64,000 nucleotides of DNA from Przewalskia tangutica (taxonomy: Eukaryota > Streptophyta > Magnoliopsida > Solanales > Solanaceae). Shown here piece by piece: positions 49,001-60,160 of the stretch. Position numbers and translations under genes: made by a program. The DNA lies in contig CM056728.1 of NCBI GenBank assembly GCA_029844215.1, positions 3,286,001-3,350,000 on the forward strand, given 5' to 3'. Below the pieces are notes generated by a model. It searched no databases. It was not told the origin of the DNA and saw only the letters and a list, made by a program, of their open reading frames with translations. Positions within the stretch are counted from its first letter, which is position 1, and every line of letters begins with the position of its first letter.

Positions 49001-51357
49001 TTATGAGACACAAATCTGAGGCCTTCGAAAAGTTTAAGGAGTTTAAGTGTGAAGTTAAGAAACAACTCTCAAAGAGTATCAAGACTCTCCAATCTGATCG
49101 AGGGGGTGAATACTTGAATAAAGAATTTATTGACTACTTAAAGCTTCATAGAGTCCATTTCGAATGGACACCTCCTGGAACACCACAGATGAATGGTGTT
49201 GCCGAGAGGAGAAATCGAACCTTGCTTGATATGGTTCGTTTCATGATGAGCTTTTCAGCTCTTCCAACATACCTTTGGGGATACACTGTTTTAACCTCAA
49301 TATATGTTCTGAATAGAGTTCCTTCTAAATCAGTTGAAAAGACGTCATATGAAGTATGGTGTGGCAAGAAGTCATCACTTAGACACATGAGGCCCCGAGG
49401 GTGTCCTGCATATGTCAAGAAGTTGATCACTGATAAGTTGGAGTCTAAGAGTGATAAAATGTTACTTCGTTGGGTATCCAAAGAAAACTAAGGATACTAT
49501 TTCTATCTTCTTTGAGAACATAAGATAATTGTTTCCAGGAATGCAACTTTTCTTGAAGATGAATATGTCTACAAGGAAGAGAGTTGCACAGAGATAGAAC
49601 TTGAAGAAATTCAAGAACAAAGCAACATAGAGGTTGAATCCTTGCCGGATGATAAAGGCAAGAATTCAGTGGGAGCTTTTGGTGAAGATTGGGTACTCAG
49701 GGTACGCCCTTCGGCCAGTGGGAGTGTTACGAGAAGTAATGTAGAAATGCAAGATCCTCCGGCACAGACCTTGGGAGCAAGTGCACAAGTTGCAATTCCT
49801 CCCATTCAGAAAAGACATGAAAATGATATTTCTGAAAGCTCTAATGTTGGTGGATCAACCAACGCACAAAAACCTTCTCACAATCAGAACATACCTGTAA
49901 CTGAACTACAAGACACTCAACTCCGTAGGTCTACTAGAACTCATCGTCCTCCAGAAAGACTAAATCTACTTGTGGAAATACAAAATGAGATAGATATTCC
50001 TGATGATGATGAGCCTAGAACCTATAACGAAGCAATGCTAGACATTAATTCGCAGAGATGGCTCGAAGCCATGAAATCCGAGTTGAAATCTATGTATATC
50101 AATCAAGTGTGGAACTTGGTTGATTTTCCAAATGGGGTTAAACTCATAGGATGCAAATGGGTCTTCAAGAAGAAGATTGATGAATTTGGCAAGATTCAGA
50201 CTTATACAGCTACACTAGTGGCTAAAGGTTTTACTCAGCGTCCTGGTGTGGATTATGATGCAACCTTTTAACCGGTGGCTAAGATAAAGTCTATTCGGAT
50301 TTTGCTTGCGATAGCTGCACATTATGATTATGACATTTGGCAGATGGACGTCAAACTGCATTCCTCAATGGTAATCTAATTGAGGAAGTGTATATGAAAC
50401 AACCCGAGGGTTTTTCATGTGAGTCCAGACCAAATGATGTGTGCAGGCTACAGAAGTCCATTTATGGACTTAAGCAAGCCTCTAGGAGTTGGAACATTTA
50501 TTTTGACAAGGCTATCAAATCTTTTGATTTCGTCAGAATCAAAGAGGATCCTTGTGTTTACACCAAACGCAATGATGAAGGCATTGTCTTCATTATTATA
50601 TATGTTGATGACATATTGATAATGAGAGACAATAAGGCTCTCATGCAGTCAGTTAATGATTGGTTGTCCAAGAACTTCATGATGAAGGATTTAGGTGAAG
50701 CCTGCTACATTCTGGGAATTAGGATCTATAGAGATAGACCTAATAGATTGTTGGGGCTGTCACAATCAATCTACATATACAAAGTGCTTAGACGCTTTTC
50801 AATAGAGAATTCCAAGAAAGGCGGTCTTCCAATGGGTCAAGGCATCAAGTTATCTAAGAAGGGTTGTCCTTCTAGTGCTGTAGAACTTGAGCGCATGAAG
50901 AGGATCCCGTATGTTTCGGCTATAGGATCAATCATGTATGACATGACCTGTACTAGGCCAGATGTGGTCTTTGCACTTAGTATGACTTGCAAGTTCCAGC
51001 AGAATCCTGGTGAGGAATACTGGAAAGCAGTCAAGAGTATTCTCAAGTACCTCAGACGTACTGAAGATTACTTCTTAGTCTATGGTGGAAATAATGAGTT
51101 AGTTGCCACTGGGTATATCGATGCTAGTTTCCAGACAGATGTTGATGATTTCAAATCTTAGTCTGGTTACACTTGTTTTCAACGGAGGAGCAGTGAGCTG
51201 GAAGAGTTCCAAACATGCTACTACTGCAGACTCGACTACTGAAGCGGAGTACATTGCTGGATCGGAAGCTGCTAAGGAAGCTATCGCGATTTCTGAGTTC
51301 CTGAAGGAACTAGGGGTTGTTCCGAGTGCTAGTTGTCCAATAACCATTTATTGTGAC
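46077..51357 (+). pseudogene. Broken gag-pol of the 14.7 kb Copia
   Basis: Gag opens at 46077 (MSSFSLKMLMESN) but meets a TGA at 46143-46145 where related Gags have Trp, and breaks again near 46480. The zinc knuckle CMNCNRKGHWRKNC is near 46840-46880. The protease active site reads LNTACGS near 46986, Asn in place of the catalytic Asp. The Gag-pre-integrase (YLWYCRLGHIN) is near 47380, and the integrase is split by the 47624-48950 insertion, resuming with LTRYEYVYLM near 48975 and GVAERRNRTLL near 49200. RT has a TAA at 50268-50270, a frameshift near 50350 and an intact YVDDILI near 50600. RNase H (GYIDASFQTD) has a stop near 51160 and is cut at 51358 by the large LTR. Confidence 0.9.
47624..48950. 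mobile_element. 1.3 kb insertion in integrase: probable solo LTR
   Basis: Starts TGTTAGGATATTTCTGTAT and ends ATACAAAATATGCCTAACA, flanked by a perfect GTACT duplication (47619-47623 and 48951-48955). Removing it restores the integrase text. The 5 bp duplication and TG...CA ends suggest a solo LTR, but the ends are inverse over about 20 bp, more than most LTRs. One 99-codon frame at 48546-48845 has no known domain. It contains GC-rich dyads at 48584-48617. Confidence 0.75.
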
Positions 51358-54300
51358 TGTTGACACCCAATTTTGACCCTCTCTCCTATTAATAATCAAT
51401 AAATTAAACCAATTCTTTAACACCGCAAAATAATTTTTATAATAATAATACGCAATAATAAAATATTAATACATGCATAAATAAGCAAGTTAATAATAGT
51501 GTCGCATTTATATAAAGCATTAAGCACTCCTTAAATATCATATCCGCATTTATTATTTTAAATAATATTCAAAACAATTTTATTTAAACCCCATTTATTT
51601 ACCACTTATTAAAACTCAACACCTAAAACTCTACCCAAACCCCATCAATACCATAATACACCAGCCCACTTACATTCCCTAAATTCATAGCCCAAGATAC
51701 ACATTTTATTTACCATCCTTTTATTTAATTCTTCCAAGGCCCAACCGGGTGAGCCCAAAGATGATAGCCCAACTCCCATTATTACCTTTCTTCTATCATC
51801 CCAACCTAAACCTAGAACAATACATAACACCCAATACACTCAATCAGTTCGAATCAGGTATGAAGAGGGAAAGGAGCTAAAATCAGCTTGAGCGAATGCG
51901 AGAGGAGCTAAAAGCAAAAAGAATGTAAGTCGAATTGCTACTCACGTAGACATGAAGGGGAAGCCCCACGGATAGGATTCATATTTCTGAACGGGAAAGC
52001 ATTTTTTGTCGGCCTATACGCTGACTCTGAATCAAAGATTTACTCACTTCCAACACAAACATACTATATTTACTAGTTTTGTCGATGGCGCACTAAGCGC
52101 GGCGTGCGCAACAAGCGGCGGATGGCGCACTAGCCTTGGCGCTTGCGACAAGCGGCGTGGCGCCAAGCGCGGCGTTGCGCAACAAGCGGCGGATGGCGCA
52201 CTAGCCTTGGCCGTTGCGCAACAAGCGGCGGATGGCGCACTGGCGAAATCGTTCGCAACAAGCGGCGGATGGCGTACTAAGCGCGGCCTTGCGCAACAAC
52301 GGCGGATGAGCGCACTAGCGCGAAAGCCGTTGCGCGTTAGTGTTAGTAACGCGCATCCGTTTTCTTGCTGCAGCCGTTTTCTAATCCGCCGCACACACTC
52401 CACGCCCGCTCATCGTCGACAACACCCCCAACCCCGCGATTCTCGCCGAAAAACCTGATAGTCCACGCCATAATCTTACTCCCAGAATAGTACCAAAATC
52501 ACAAAAATATCGCCCAAATCATTCTTCAAGCTTGCCATAACCATCACCCGTCATCTTTACCATAACTGATTTATCCCCTTTCAAAATCACATACCAAATC
52601 AAAACCATAACTTACCATTCTTCTCAATAGCGAGAATCAGCCCCAAAATCAAATAACTATAACATTTCCCCATTTGATTTCGGTAAGAATCGTCTGAAAT
52701 CAGTACCAAATATTGCACCAAATCAGCCTTAAAATCTTACCAAAATCATAACCTAAACGTGACTATAAGTATGGCGATTCACATATGCAATGGGCATCTG
52801 GGAAAATCAGTCAAGCCGCAAGAACAAACATTCGAAGACACTTTTCTTCTTTACAATAATAGTCAAGAACCCCTTTCGCACACTTATTTCAGAGCATCGC
52901 ATAATCCCTTAGAATAGCAGACATCCATCTCATTTCATAGTCAGGACCCGTCGAACCTCAATCGCGTAGCAACTAAACTCCGAGTGGATCAACGACTTGA
53001 TACGCTGTCTCGGTTCGCTGTCCGGAGAAGGTAAATCCATCATCCTTTCTGTCTTAGATTTTGCTTGCTATTTGTGTGTATGATACATATTTGGTATGAC
53101 TGATTAAGCATGTACTAAGTGACATTAATGGTTGTTTATGTGTACTGAGTCGAATACTTGAACCTGTTGGTTAAAATCAATCGCTACTGGTGTTCGCGAC
53201 TTCAATCGTTAATGTGATTCGGATAATATATGTCATTAGTAATGTATTTATATATACGGTTGATGATTTTTGACCCTTCTGTGTTATTTGTCAAAGTATT
53301 AATCGTTATTATACTGGATGAACAATATGACGTACCTCTGCATATTTGAGTGATCATTTGGTATTTTGTGTGCTGAGTCAACGTCTCTATATACTCACAA
53401 AACTGGTAATTCAATACGTTTTGTATCTAGTCACATCTCTCGAGCTATTTTTGTGCCATGTGAGTCTTTGTCGCATCTCACACTTACGAGATAATAATGC
53501 ATCAACGTAGTGGGATATATATAGGGAACCATCCAGCATGAAAACTGTCTAAATAAGCATGAAAGAACCTAAAAAATAACTTGAATAGACCTCACTCTAA
53601 ATACAAATGTTAATGCCTCTTTTTAGTTGCGCATATATGATTAAACTAGCTGCTGGTATGAGTTTGAGGTCATGAAGTATGTTACTCAAAGTTGTGTGTT
53701 GTCTGTGTGCGTGTTCATATGGGTTAGTTCAGTCATCATGTACCATTATGCATTATCCCTTTCGTATGAGTCCGAACTCTATTTCTTGCAGATACATTAA
53801 CCTAAATCATAAGACCATAAGACATGCTATGCAGCTTCACTTTTGTTCTTTAACATGATAGTAGGTTCCATTTGTTTATTCCTGTTCAGTATCGGAGATT
53901 GGACGTATTTAATGTGTGTTTTTAGTTTGCCACTACATGTGATTCATATTAAGGAGTTTGTAATCCCTCTTTGGTGTCTAAATCTGCTTACTGTGTTTGC
54001 TCTGCTTACACAGTAATGGTACATGATCCTTATCTTTGTGGGTCTTGAGTATTTGTAAATCTAAAATAATTGTATTTTGTCCTGCTTTGTATCGTTATGT
54101 ATTGTTTGTTACCAAGGCCAATTTTTGTATTTTATGTTGGACTTATTGGTTTGGGTTGTCGGTCTACTGCTACAGTTAAATGGGAATATACATGTTTGTT
54201 TCCTTTATGCGCACTGTTAGTAAATCGAGCATATGCTAATCCTTATCTTTCATTTTCTTTTACATGAAACGCTTCGGAGCGCAAATGAAGAGTCTCATGG

Positions 54301-55201
54301 CGAGACTCATCACGAGCTACTTCAAATAACGACCCGCATCTGTGTGCATCCGCATTCGCATTCCCGTCTCAGCACTCCTAAGACAAAATAGGACAAGATG
54401 ACGTCGTCATTCATCTCAACTCTTTTTACTCTCTTAATATCCTTGCCTCATTCGTGTCTTTATTTTGTTATTTGTAATTTATTATCTAACTTTGTAATTA
54501 ATATGAGACATAAAACAATTAGCCTTTGAATAAATAAATTGGGCGGGTAGTTTTAAAAATCAGAAATGCACTTCTAATTACTTATTTTAGGGCTTGACAT
54601 GCATGTCTAAACTTTTGTCAAATAATTATAAATCTCTTTTACATTATGCCACATATATATAAAAAAATCAATTTTGCAAGTAAGCATATCTTTAATCAAT
54701 AAATCAACTTTGATGCATACTCTTCATTTCATATGTATTTTATAATATTTTACAAATGCATGCCTTCATCCAAAAGACTAACTTATACAATAAGTCTTAT
54801 AAATCCTTTTTATGTTATCAAAATGCACCATTTTTTAAAACACTTGCAACATTTTTTACTTAAATACTTTCTAAACATACATTTCCTTAACATAATAATT
54901 AACCTAGGTTTGGACGGACAACCGCAAGTTAGCGGATTTTAGAGGGTGTCTAACCCCTTCCCTTTAGATTAATAAAGAACCCTTACCCAGAATCTCACAC
55001 AGTTTTGCAGGCCTTTAAAATGGAGTTAATGTTGACTTTAACCTAGTTAACATTTAGATGTCCTAATTCACTCAAACTAATTAGGTGGCGACTCCGCGAA
55101 CTCTTTAGCATCCTTAGCACCTTTTAGCACATCACCCTTAGCATTTTATTTTATTCTAACATTAAAAAACAGGAATGTCGCGGTCGAAAAAGGGTGTGAC
55201 T
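51358..55201 (+). mobile_element. Solo LTR, 3.8 kb, inserted in Copia RNase H
   Basis: Starts TGTTGACACCCAATTTTGAC and ends GGTCGAAAAAGGGTGTGACT, with GTGAC duplicated on both sides (51353-51357 and 55202-55206). The RNase H text YCD continues as NTGAIAQ after the element. It is the same family as 27520-31155 in opposite orientation; shared internal landmarks include CGGTTCGCTGTCCGGAGAAG near 53010 and the 3' block AATTAGGTGGCGACTCCGCG near 55080. It has an extra GC-rich minisatellite at 52084-52340 that the other copy lacks. The final base pair departs from the CA consensus. Confidence 0.87.
52084..52340 (+). repeat. GC-rich minisatellite in the 3.8 kb LTR
   Basis: About seven units of 34-39 bp, each of the form GATGGCGCACTA...GCGCAACAAGCGGCG with a variable middle (AGCGCGGC or GCCTTGGC type). 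Its GC content is far above the surrounding AT-rich LTR. Read in one frame it gives Ala/Gln-rich text, but there is no reason to think it coding. Confidence 0.85.
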
Positions 55202-55450
55202 GTGACAACACTGGTGCAATTGCACAGGAAAAGGAACTAAGATCAACTAACATAAACAAGCATGTACCGAAGAAGTACCACATTCTCCGAGAGATGGTGG
55301 AAGCTGAAGATATCAAGATAGAGTATATTCCCACAGCAATAATCTAGCAGACCCGTTTACTAAACCATTAAGCTTGGTAAAGCATAATGGTCATTTTGAG
55401 AACATGGGTATTAGATATGTTGGTGATTGGCTCTAGGCCAAGTGGGAGAT
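55202..55450 (+). pseudogene. RNase H C-terminus and polypurine tract of the 14.7 kb Copia
   Basis: After the inserted LTR the text continues NTGAIAQ...KHVPKKYHILREM, the C-terminal RNase H region, with a stop near 55347, and then the purine tract AAGTGGGAGAT before the 3' LTR. Confidence 0.85.
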
Positions 55451-56990
55451 TGAAAGCATATGTATGTCCTAGAGACAATCTGTATTATGACAAAATGTAC
55501 TTTATACACATTCATATTTATATATTAATGATGATTAATATTTTGGCATTTGCACTTATTGAATTATTAATTGATTGTTTATTTCTATAAATGCATCCCT
55601 AGAGTTTACGTGTTTATTAATGATGTGAGAATTAATATTATAATGTAACTCTTAAATCACCTCGACTAATGATCATCAAGATTGGGATATCGATGATATG
55701 TGATACGTCGACATGTGGTCTGCATTATATCCTTAGGGGATGTAGTATGTCTCACTTGCTACGAGTTATGACAACTCGTGATGGACACATGGATACTTGT
55801 TGAAGTATTGGTATACCCTACTGATGCACTATTTGTTATGTGTCTAAAGTGTCATAGGTATGTGGGAGATAAAAATCCTTAGACTTGAGGTCGATACGCA
55901 CATTATTCACGGAGTAATGTACTTTGATCCTGTCCTGAGCTCAAATACCTTATAGGTTGATACGCGACTTGTTTTGGGTACGTTACGAAGTGGATTAAAG
56001 GCAGTAGTTGAGCCAAGATTAGGATTCATTCCTTGAATACATATATTCGAGAGAGCACTCAGATACTCATAACATATTTGGTTGACTAAGTCGTTGGCCA
56101 ACGCAGTGGACATGTCTTTGATATGGTCATGTTGTCAATTAATATAGATGAGGTATAATGATCAAGTCATTTGGATAGACACTTGACAAATCCTAAGCTT
56201 GATTGAATGTGTCGAGAATTAAAGGATTTTATCTTCCCACATATAGATTCAGTTCACATGTTTTGTGTAGCTAAATTTTACATATTGAGTTCGTCTTCCG
56301 GCGCAGTCTAGGAGTTCCGTGAAGATCCTAATGTAATTAGTGTCGATATGTAAAAGACTGAAGGGTAATACTAAGTCAAATGTTCCGTCGATTGAAGGAT
56401 GTAATTAGAAGGAGATTATATATATGTTCAGTTGATAACCGGGACATTAGAAATGGGAACAAGGCAGAAAATTGGGGCAAGGCCACGGCGCCTTTGATTT
56501 AGGACCGCGGTGCCAAAACGCATGTAGGCTCCGCGTTGCCACTTACTAAGGGCCGCGACGCTAATGCGCGTCCAGTGGGTCCGAATTTGACTCCGTCCGA
56601 TTTTTGCTGGGCCTGGCCCATGGGAATCCTAAAGCCTCTATTATCAACTATAAACAGAGGGTTTCCCTCTCCCATTTCACGACACCAAGGCAAGAGACCA
56701 AATCTCTTCCAAAACTCTACTGAAATCCCTAGCATTCTAGACTTAGCAAATTACATCAATATTTCCAGAAACTTGCAAATCAAGGGACGTTTGCGTGTGC
56801 ACCCTCGAACTACACAAAGCTTCCAGATTTGAGATTACTATCTACAAAATGTAAGTTTTCTATCGAAGTATTACATTATTGTTTTGTGTTATTATTTACA
56901 TCATATATTCATATTACAGTTTGACCGCCATGTCGGATTTGAAACATAAATTTTCAAATTCCGCTGCGTGTACGAACTTAATCGCCTACA
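55451..56990 (+). repeat. 3' LTR of the 14.7 kb Copia
   Basis: 1540 bp starting TGAAAGCATATGTATG and ending CGCCTACA. It matches the 5' LTR throughout, including a GC-rich block at 56480-56570 where several CG sites have drifted. Confidence 0.9.
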
Positions 56991-57249
56991 TCTCCTTTAC
57001 TAAAATATCCCCTTTTCTCCATTAAACAAAATAGAATAAAAGGAAAACATTTTGAGTTGCAATGATAGACAATAAAAGAAACTTCAGTTTCTTTTTTGGT
57101 TCATGAGAATTTGTAATATGGATAATAATAGTTTGATCATGGGGACCAAACAGAAAACATAATCAAGAAATATTAATTCTTGATTTTAACAATACATGAC
57201 AATTAAACATAAAACTAATACACCATTTTCTTCTATGATGAATTTCTTT

Positions 57250-57465
57250 TCATGGACACTTGGGTCCTCCTAACTGTGTGTGCCAATTGTTGTAGCAAGA
57301 ACAGCACCCTTTATTTTGCCCAACATATCCTGGTGGAACACATTGGCACCAATTACAACAATGGTTGCAGTAAAACAAACATCTTTTTTTGTGACCTTTA
57401 AGTGCGCATCTCTTAATGCATGCCTGTCCACAGCCTGAAAAACACAGTTTTTAAAAAAAGTTTAG

Positions 57466-57539
<74 letters not shown>

Positions 57540-58492
57540 ATATGTATAATCAGTATAATCTATGTAGATCGGTTAGGAAAAGTAACACATTGAATTCGAT
57601 CGACTATTTGTGTAAAGATTCTTTTTTTTAGGGGAAAAGGACAGATTTACCTCTCTACTTCAAACAATAGTTTACCCTACTTAACGGCTTAAACTAAAAA
57701 TAGTTGGCGGATGCATAATATATGTAAAATGCATGTAGGGAAAAATGACAAACTTGCCTCTCTACTTCAAAAATAGTTTATCCTACTTGACCGCTTAAAC
57801 TAAAAATAGTCGGCGGATGCATAATATATGTAAAATACATGTATAGTTAATATATAATCTATAATTAATATATAATCTAAGTATATCGGCTAAAAAAATA
57901 AACATTAAATTCGATCGAAATGATGTTAAAAATGCCCCTTTTCCGTTAACCCCTTCCAGCATGGCCAACAACATCCCATGTGACAAAACATTTGGGTGAG
58001 GCAGACATCATGTCACCTCACCACCCTCCCCTAATTCCTTCCCTCCACCCTTATGATCCTCTAATAATAATATATCGATATTGTTTAAAAGTTCTTACGA
58101 ACGCCACAGTTCATAAGATCTCGATTTCCAACCAATAGGTTCGTGATTTGAGAATCATTTTAGAAGTAAAGAACTACTTCCCAAACATTTTATATAAGAA
58201 TGGATATTGGGTCTAACTCAACCTCAAAAGCTAGTTTATAGAGTGAAGATTGTCCAAGTCCATATAAGGAGTCTATATTCTCATTTCATTACCGATGTGT
58301 AACTGTTAACAGTTTCAACGTCCTCGTTTTGAACCAATAGGTAAGTGGATGTAAAAAAAAATACAAAATGATAAAAAAGAGGTACTTACTATTTCTAGGC
58401 ACAGGACAACTTGTTGAACCAATAAGTGGCTTAGCTTCTAACATTGATGAAGCCATGATGAGCAAAACCAAAAAAATGAGAAGAAGCCTCAT
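57250..58492 (-). CDS. GASA/snakin family small secreted cysteine-rich peptide
   Basis: Coding exons 58492-58390 and 57434-57250, joined across intron 57435-58389, give 95 residues. A further non-coding 5' exon is likely (about 59425 and up), joined to an acceptor at 58522 across intron 58523-59424. The start is the ATG at 58492 (MRLLLIFLVLLIMASSMLEA), an obvious signal peptide of about 20 residues, so the product is secreted. The GASA domain spans 36-95 with the twelve canonical cysteines at 36, 40, 44, 53, 57, 60, 61, 64, 66, 79, 81 and 94, the CVPPG motif at 66-70 and the usual KCP end. Two further cysteines (29 and 78) are unusual. Members act in gibberellin-linked growth and in antimicrobial defence. 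The coding intron contains a long TA run and a tandem repeat; the 5' region is shared with cytochrome b5. Confidence 0.93.
57471..57533. repeat. TA microsatellite in the GASA coding intron
   Basis: About 30 TA repeats just downstream (in gene direction, upstream of the exon 2 acceptor by about 35 bp). Length polymorphism is likely and is close to the branch-point zone. Confidence 0.85.
57631..57845. repeat. About 105 bp tandem duplication in the GASA coding intron
   Basis: Two copies of a unit containing CCTCTCTACTTCAAA, ATAGTTTA(C/T)CCTACTT, AACTAAAAATAGT and GGCGGATGCATAATATATGT lie head to tail. Confidence 0.75.
58180..58312 (-). mobile_element. TRIM-like LTR fragment
   Basis: On the minus strand: TTACACATCGGTAATGAAATG, CTCCTTATATGGACTTGGAC, AGCTTTTGAGGTTGAGTTAG. 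These match the LTR of the small element at 5310-5590. It lies in the GASA coding intron. Confidence 0.6.
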
Positions 58493-58522
58493 CTTGTATA
58501 ACTTCTTCAAATCTCTTCTTAT

Positions 58523-59608
58523 CTGAAATTACAACAATGGAAACAAATAGCAATCAAAAGTTGAATCTTTAATTATTTTTTTAAATCTTTAGATCTTAGA
58601 TTCAAAGGCATAACAACAAAAAGGTGGAGGCAGAAAGGTAATTAATTACTAGATCACAGACTGTAAGGGTGCATTTGGTATGAAAAATATTTTTTCTAAG
58701 TTTCTTTTATTTGTTTTCTACTAAGCAATAAAATATAATCACAAAAACGTTTATATGTAATCTAGCAAAATACTACGAGAGAGGTTGGATAGTGTAGGAA
58801 GTGGGTGTTTGGGGGCGCCTGTCGTGGGATGGTCAATGGACGGGAATTAGGGGCGTTGAGTTGATGGATGAGAGGAGACAATGAATTTTAAATATCATTT
58901 ATAAAATTAAGTGTTACGTAATCAAATTACAATACTTATTTAATTAGGGATAATTTAGTCAATTTATCATTTTTTTAAGAGTTAATATTTTCTTAAGTGG
59001 TGTGCAAATGACTAAGTGAACATTTTTTTTATCCGGAACGAGTATTCAAAAGTATTTTGACCAAACCAACAGAGAAAATTAGAAAATAGTCCACATAAGT
59101 TGCCACTAAAAAGACTCAGATTGAGGAGAAATTACAGTTAAATAATATCCTGTCATCTAATTTACAAAATATATAGGTAATATGTGATTTATACTAAATA
59201 TAAATACACTATACATATAATATAATATACAATCTAAGTGTATAAGTAGTGTATACTTCAATCTTTGTTGACAAAATAGTTGGTCGAAGGTACACTTAGT
59301 TTCCTAAAATTGAATCTTTGACAGATATTTATAAAGAAAAGCACAAGAAAATATCAACTCCAATTAATTAAATAAAAAAGGAGTGGAGGCAGAAAGGTAA
59401 TTACAAAGATCAGAAGACTAATACCTTAACAGATGTGATGAGTCTTAGATTTTGGATCTTCAAAGAGTAGTAGTAAAGGAAAAGGGTTGAAGAATGAGAG
59501 AAGAAAGGATATGGAAGTGTGGGGTTCTCTTCTCTATTTATGAGTTTGTTGAACGTATTTATTGGTTAAGTGGGGTGTCGGTGAGAGAAGGAAAGATGGG
59601 GACATCAA
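58523..59608 (-). promoter_or_regulatory. GASA 5' UTR intron, leader exon and promoter, homologous to cytochrome b5
   Basis: The leader exon ends CATCTGTTAAG and the intron starts GTATTAGTC (donor at 59424/59423). Upstream text on the plus strand AGATGTGATGAGTCTTAGAT, TTCAAAGAGTAG, GTTTGTTGAACGTATT and GGTGAGAGAAGGAAAGAT followed by GGACATCAA parallels 16816-17005. Intron text AATCTTTGACAGATATTTAT and AGTGGAGGCAGAAAGGTAAT parallels the b5 intron 1 array. The intron 3' end (TCAAAAGTTGAATCTTTAAT, TAAATCTTTAGATCT) parallels 15065-15115. A foreign insert with GGGTGCATTTGGTA/ACCAAACCAAC ends lies at about 58667-59075. Confidence 0.65.
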
Positions 59609-59649
59609 CTAAGCTTTTGGACATAGAAATGGGGGGAAAAGTAACTAGG

Positions 59650-59690
59650 CAATAATACAACAACAACATACCAATGAAATCTTATGCAAT
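59650..59690 (-). mobile_element. Tail fragment of a TS-type SINE
   Basis: ACAACAACATACCAATGAAA on the plus strand is the inverse of the TTTCATTGGTATGTTGTTGT end of TS SINEs. Only the tail is present. Confidence 0.5.
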
Positions 59691-59706
59691 AGTGAAACAA
59701 TAATCT

Positions 59707-60160
59707 CCGTTCACTTTTACTTATCACTTTTAACGTATTTAGAAAAGATATTTTTTATTTTGTTTTACCCGTAGTATTAATTAAACATTTCAACTTATTT
59801 TTGAAGTTTGTTAAAATTAAATTATACACTAATGATAGCAGCATTAGTTAATTTTCATTTCATAACAAGTACTCCCTCCATCACAAATTATTTGTTACTT
59901 TTTTGTTTTATACATTTCTTAAAAATAATTTTAAAACGGTAATTTGACTAAAATATTCCTAATTAAATAGGTATTGAGATTTAGTCAATAAATATTTAAT
60001 AAGGGTAAATCTAAAAAGTAAAACTAATTATTTCTTGATTTTGATTTGGTAAGTGAACGCTCTTTTTGAACAAAAAAATAAAAGTTAAATGGACACTCTA
60101 TTTTATCCTGATGAAGTACTTCTTAAGAGGTGTATAGTAGATAAGTAAAAGTGAACGGGA
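59707..60160. mobile_element. Stowaway-like MITE with a second one inside
   Basis: Outer ends CCGTTCACTTTTACTTATCA and GATAAGTAAAAGTGAACGG are inverse. A second Stowaway-like text (ACTCCCTCCATCACAAATTA) starts at 59871. A related copy of the AGTTTTCATTTCATAACAAG block follows at 60190, so part of the complex is duplicated. Confidence 0.6.

Larger units (their letters stand above)
42295..56990 (+). mobile_element. Copia retrotransposon, 14.7 kb including two nested insertions
   Basis: LTRs at 42295-43793 and 55451-56990 and a perfect TCTCC target duplication (42290-42294 and 56991-56995). Without the nested elements (47624-48950 and 51358-55201) it is about 9.5 kb. The primer binding site GTAGTATCAGAGTC lies at 43794 and the polypurine tract CAAGTGGGAGAT just before 55451. 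Gag, protease, integrase, RT and RNase H are in Copia order. Its 1.5 kb LTRs and protein text (CYILGIRIYRDRPNRLLGLS) separate it from the smaller minus-strand Copia family. Confidence 0.92.

Noticed and set aside
52006..52458. 150-codon Ala-rich open frame
   Set aside because: Produced by a GC-rich minisatellite whose period is not a constant multiple of three.
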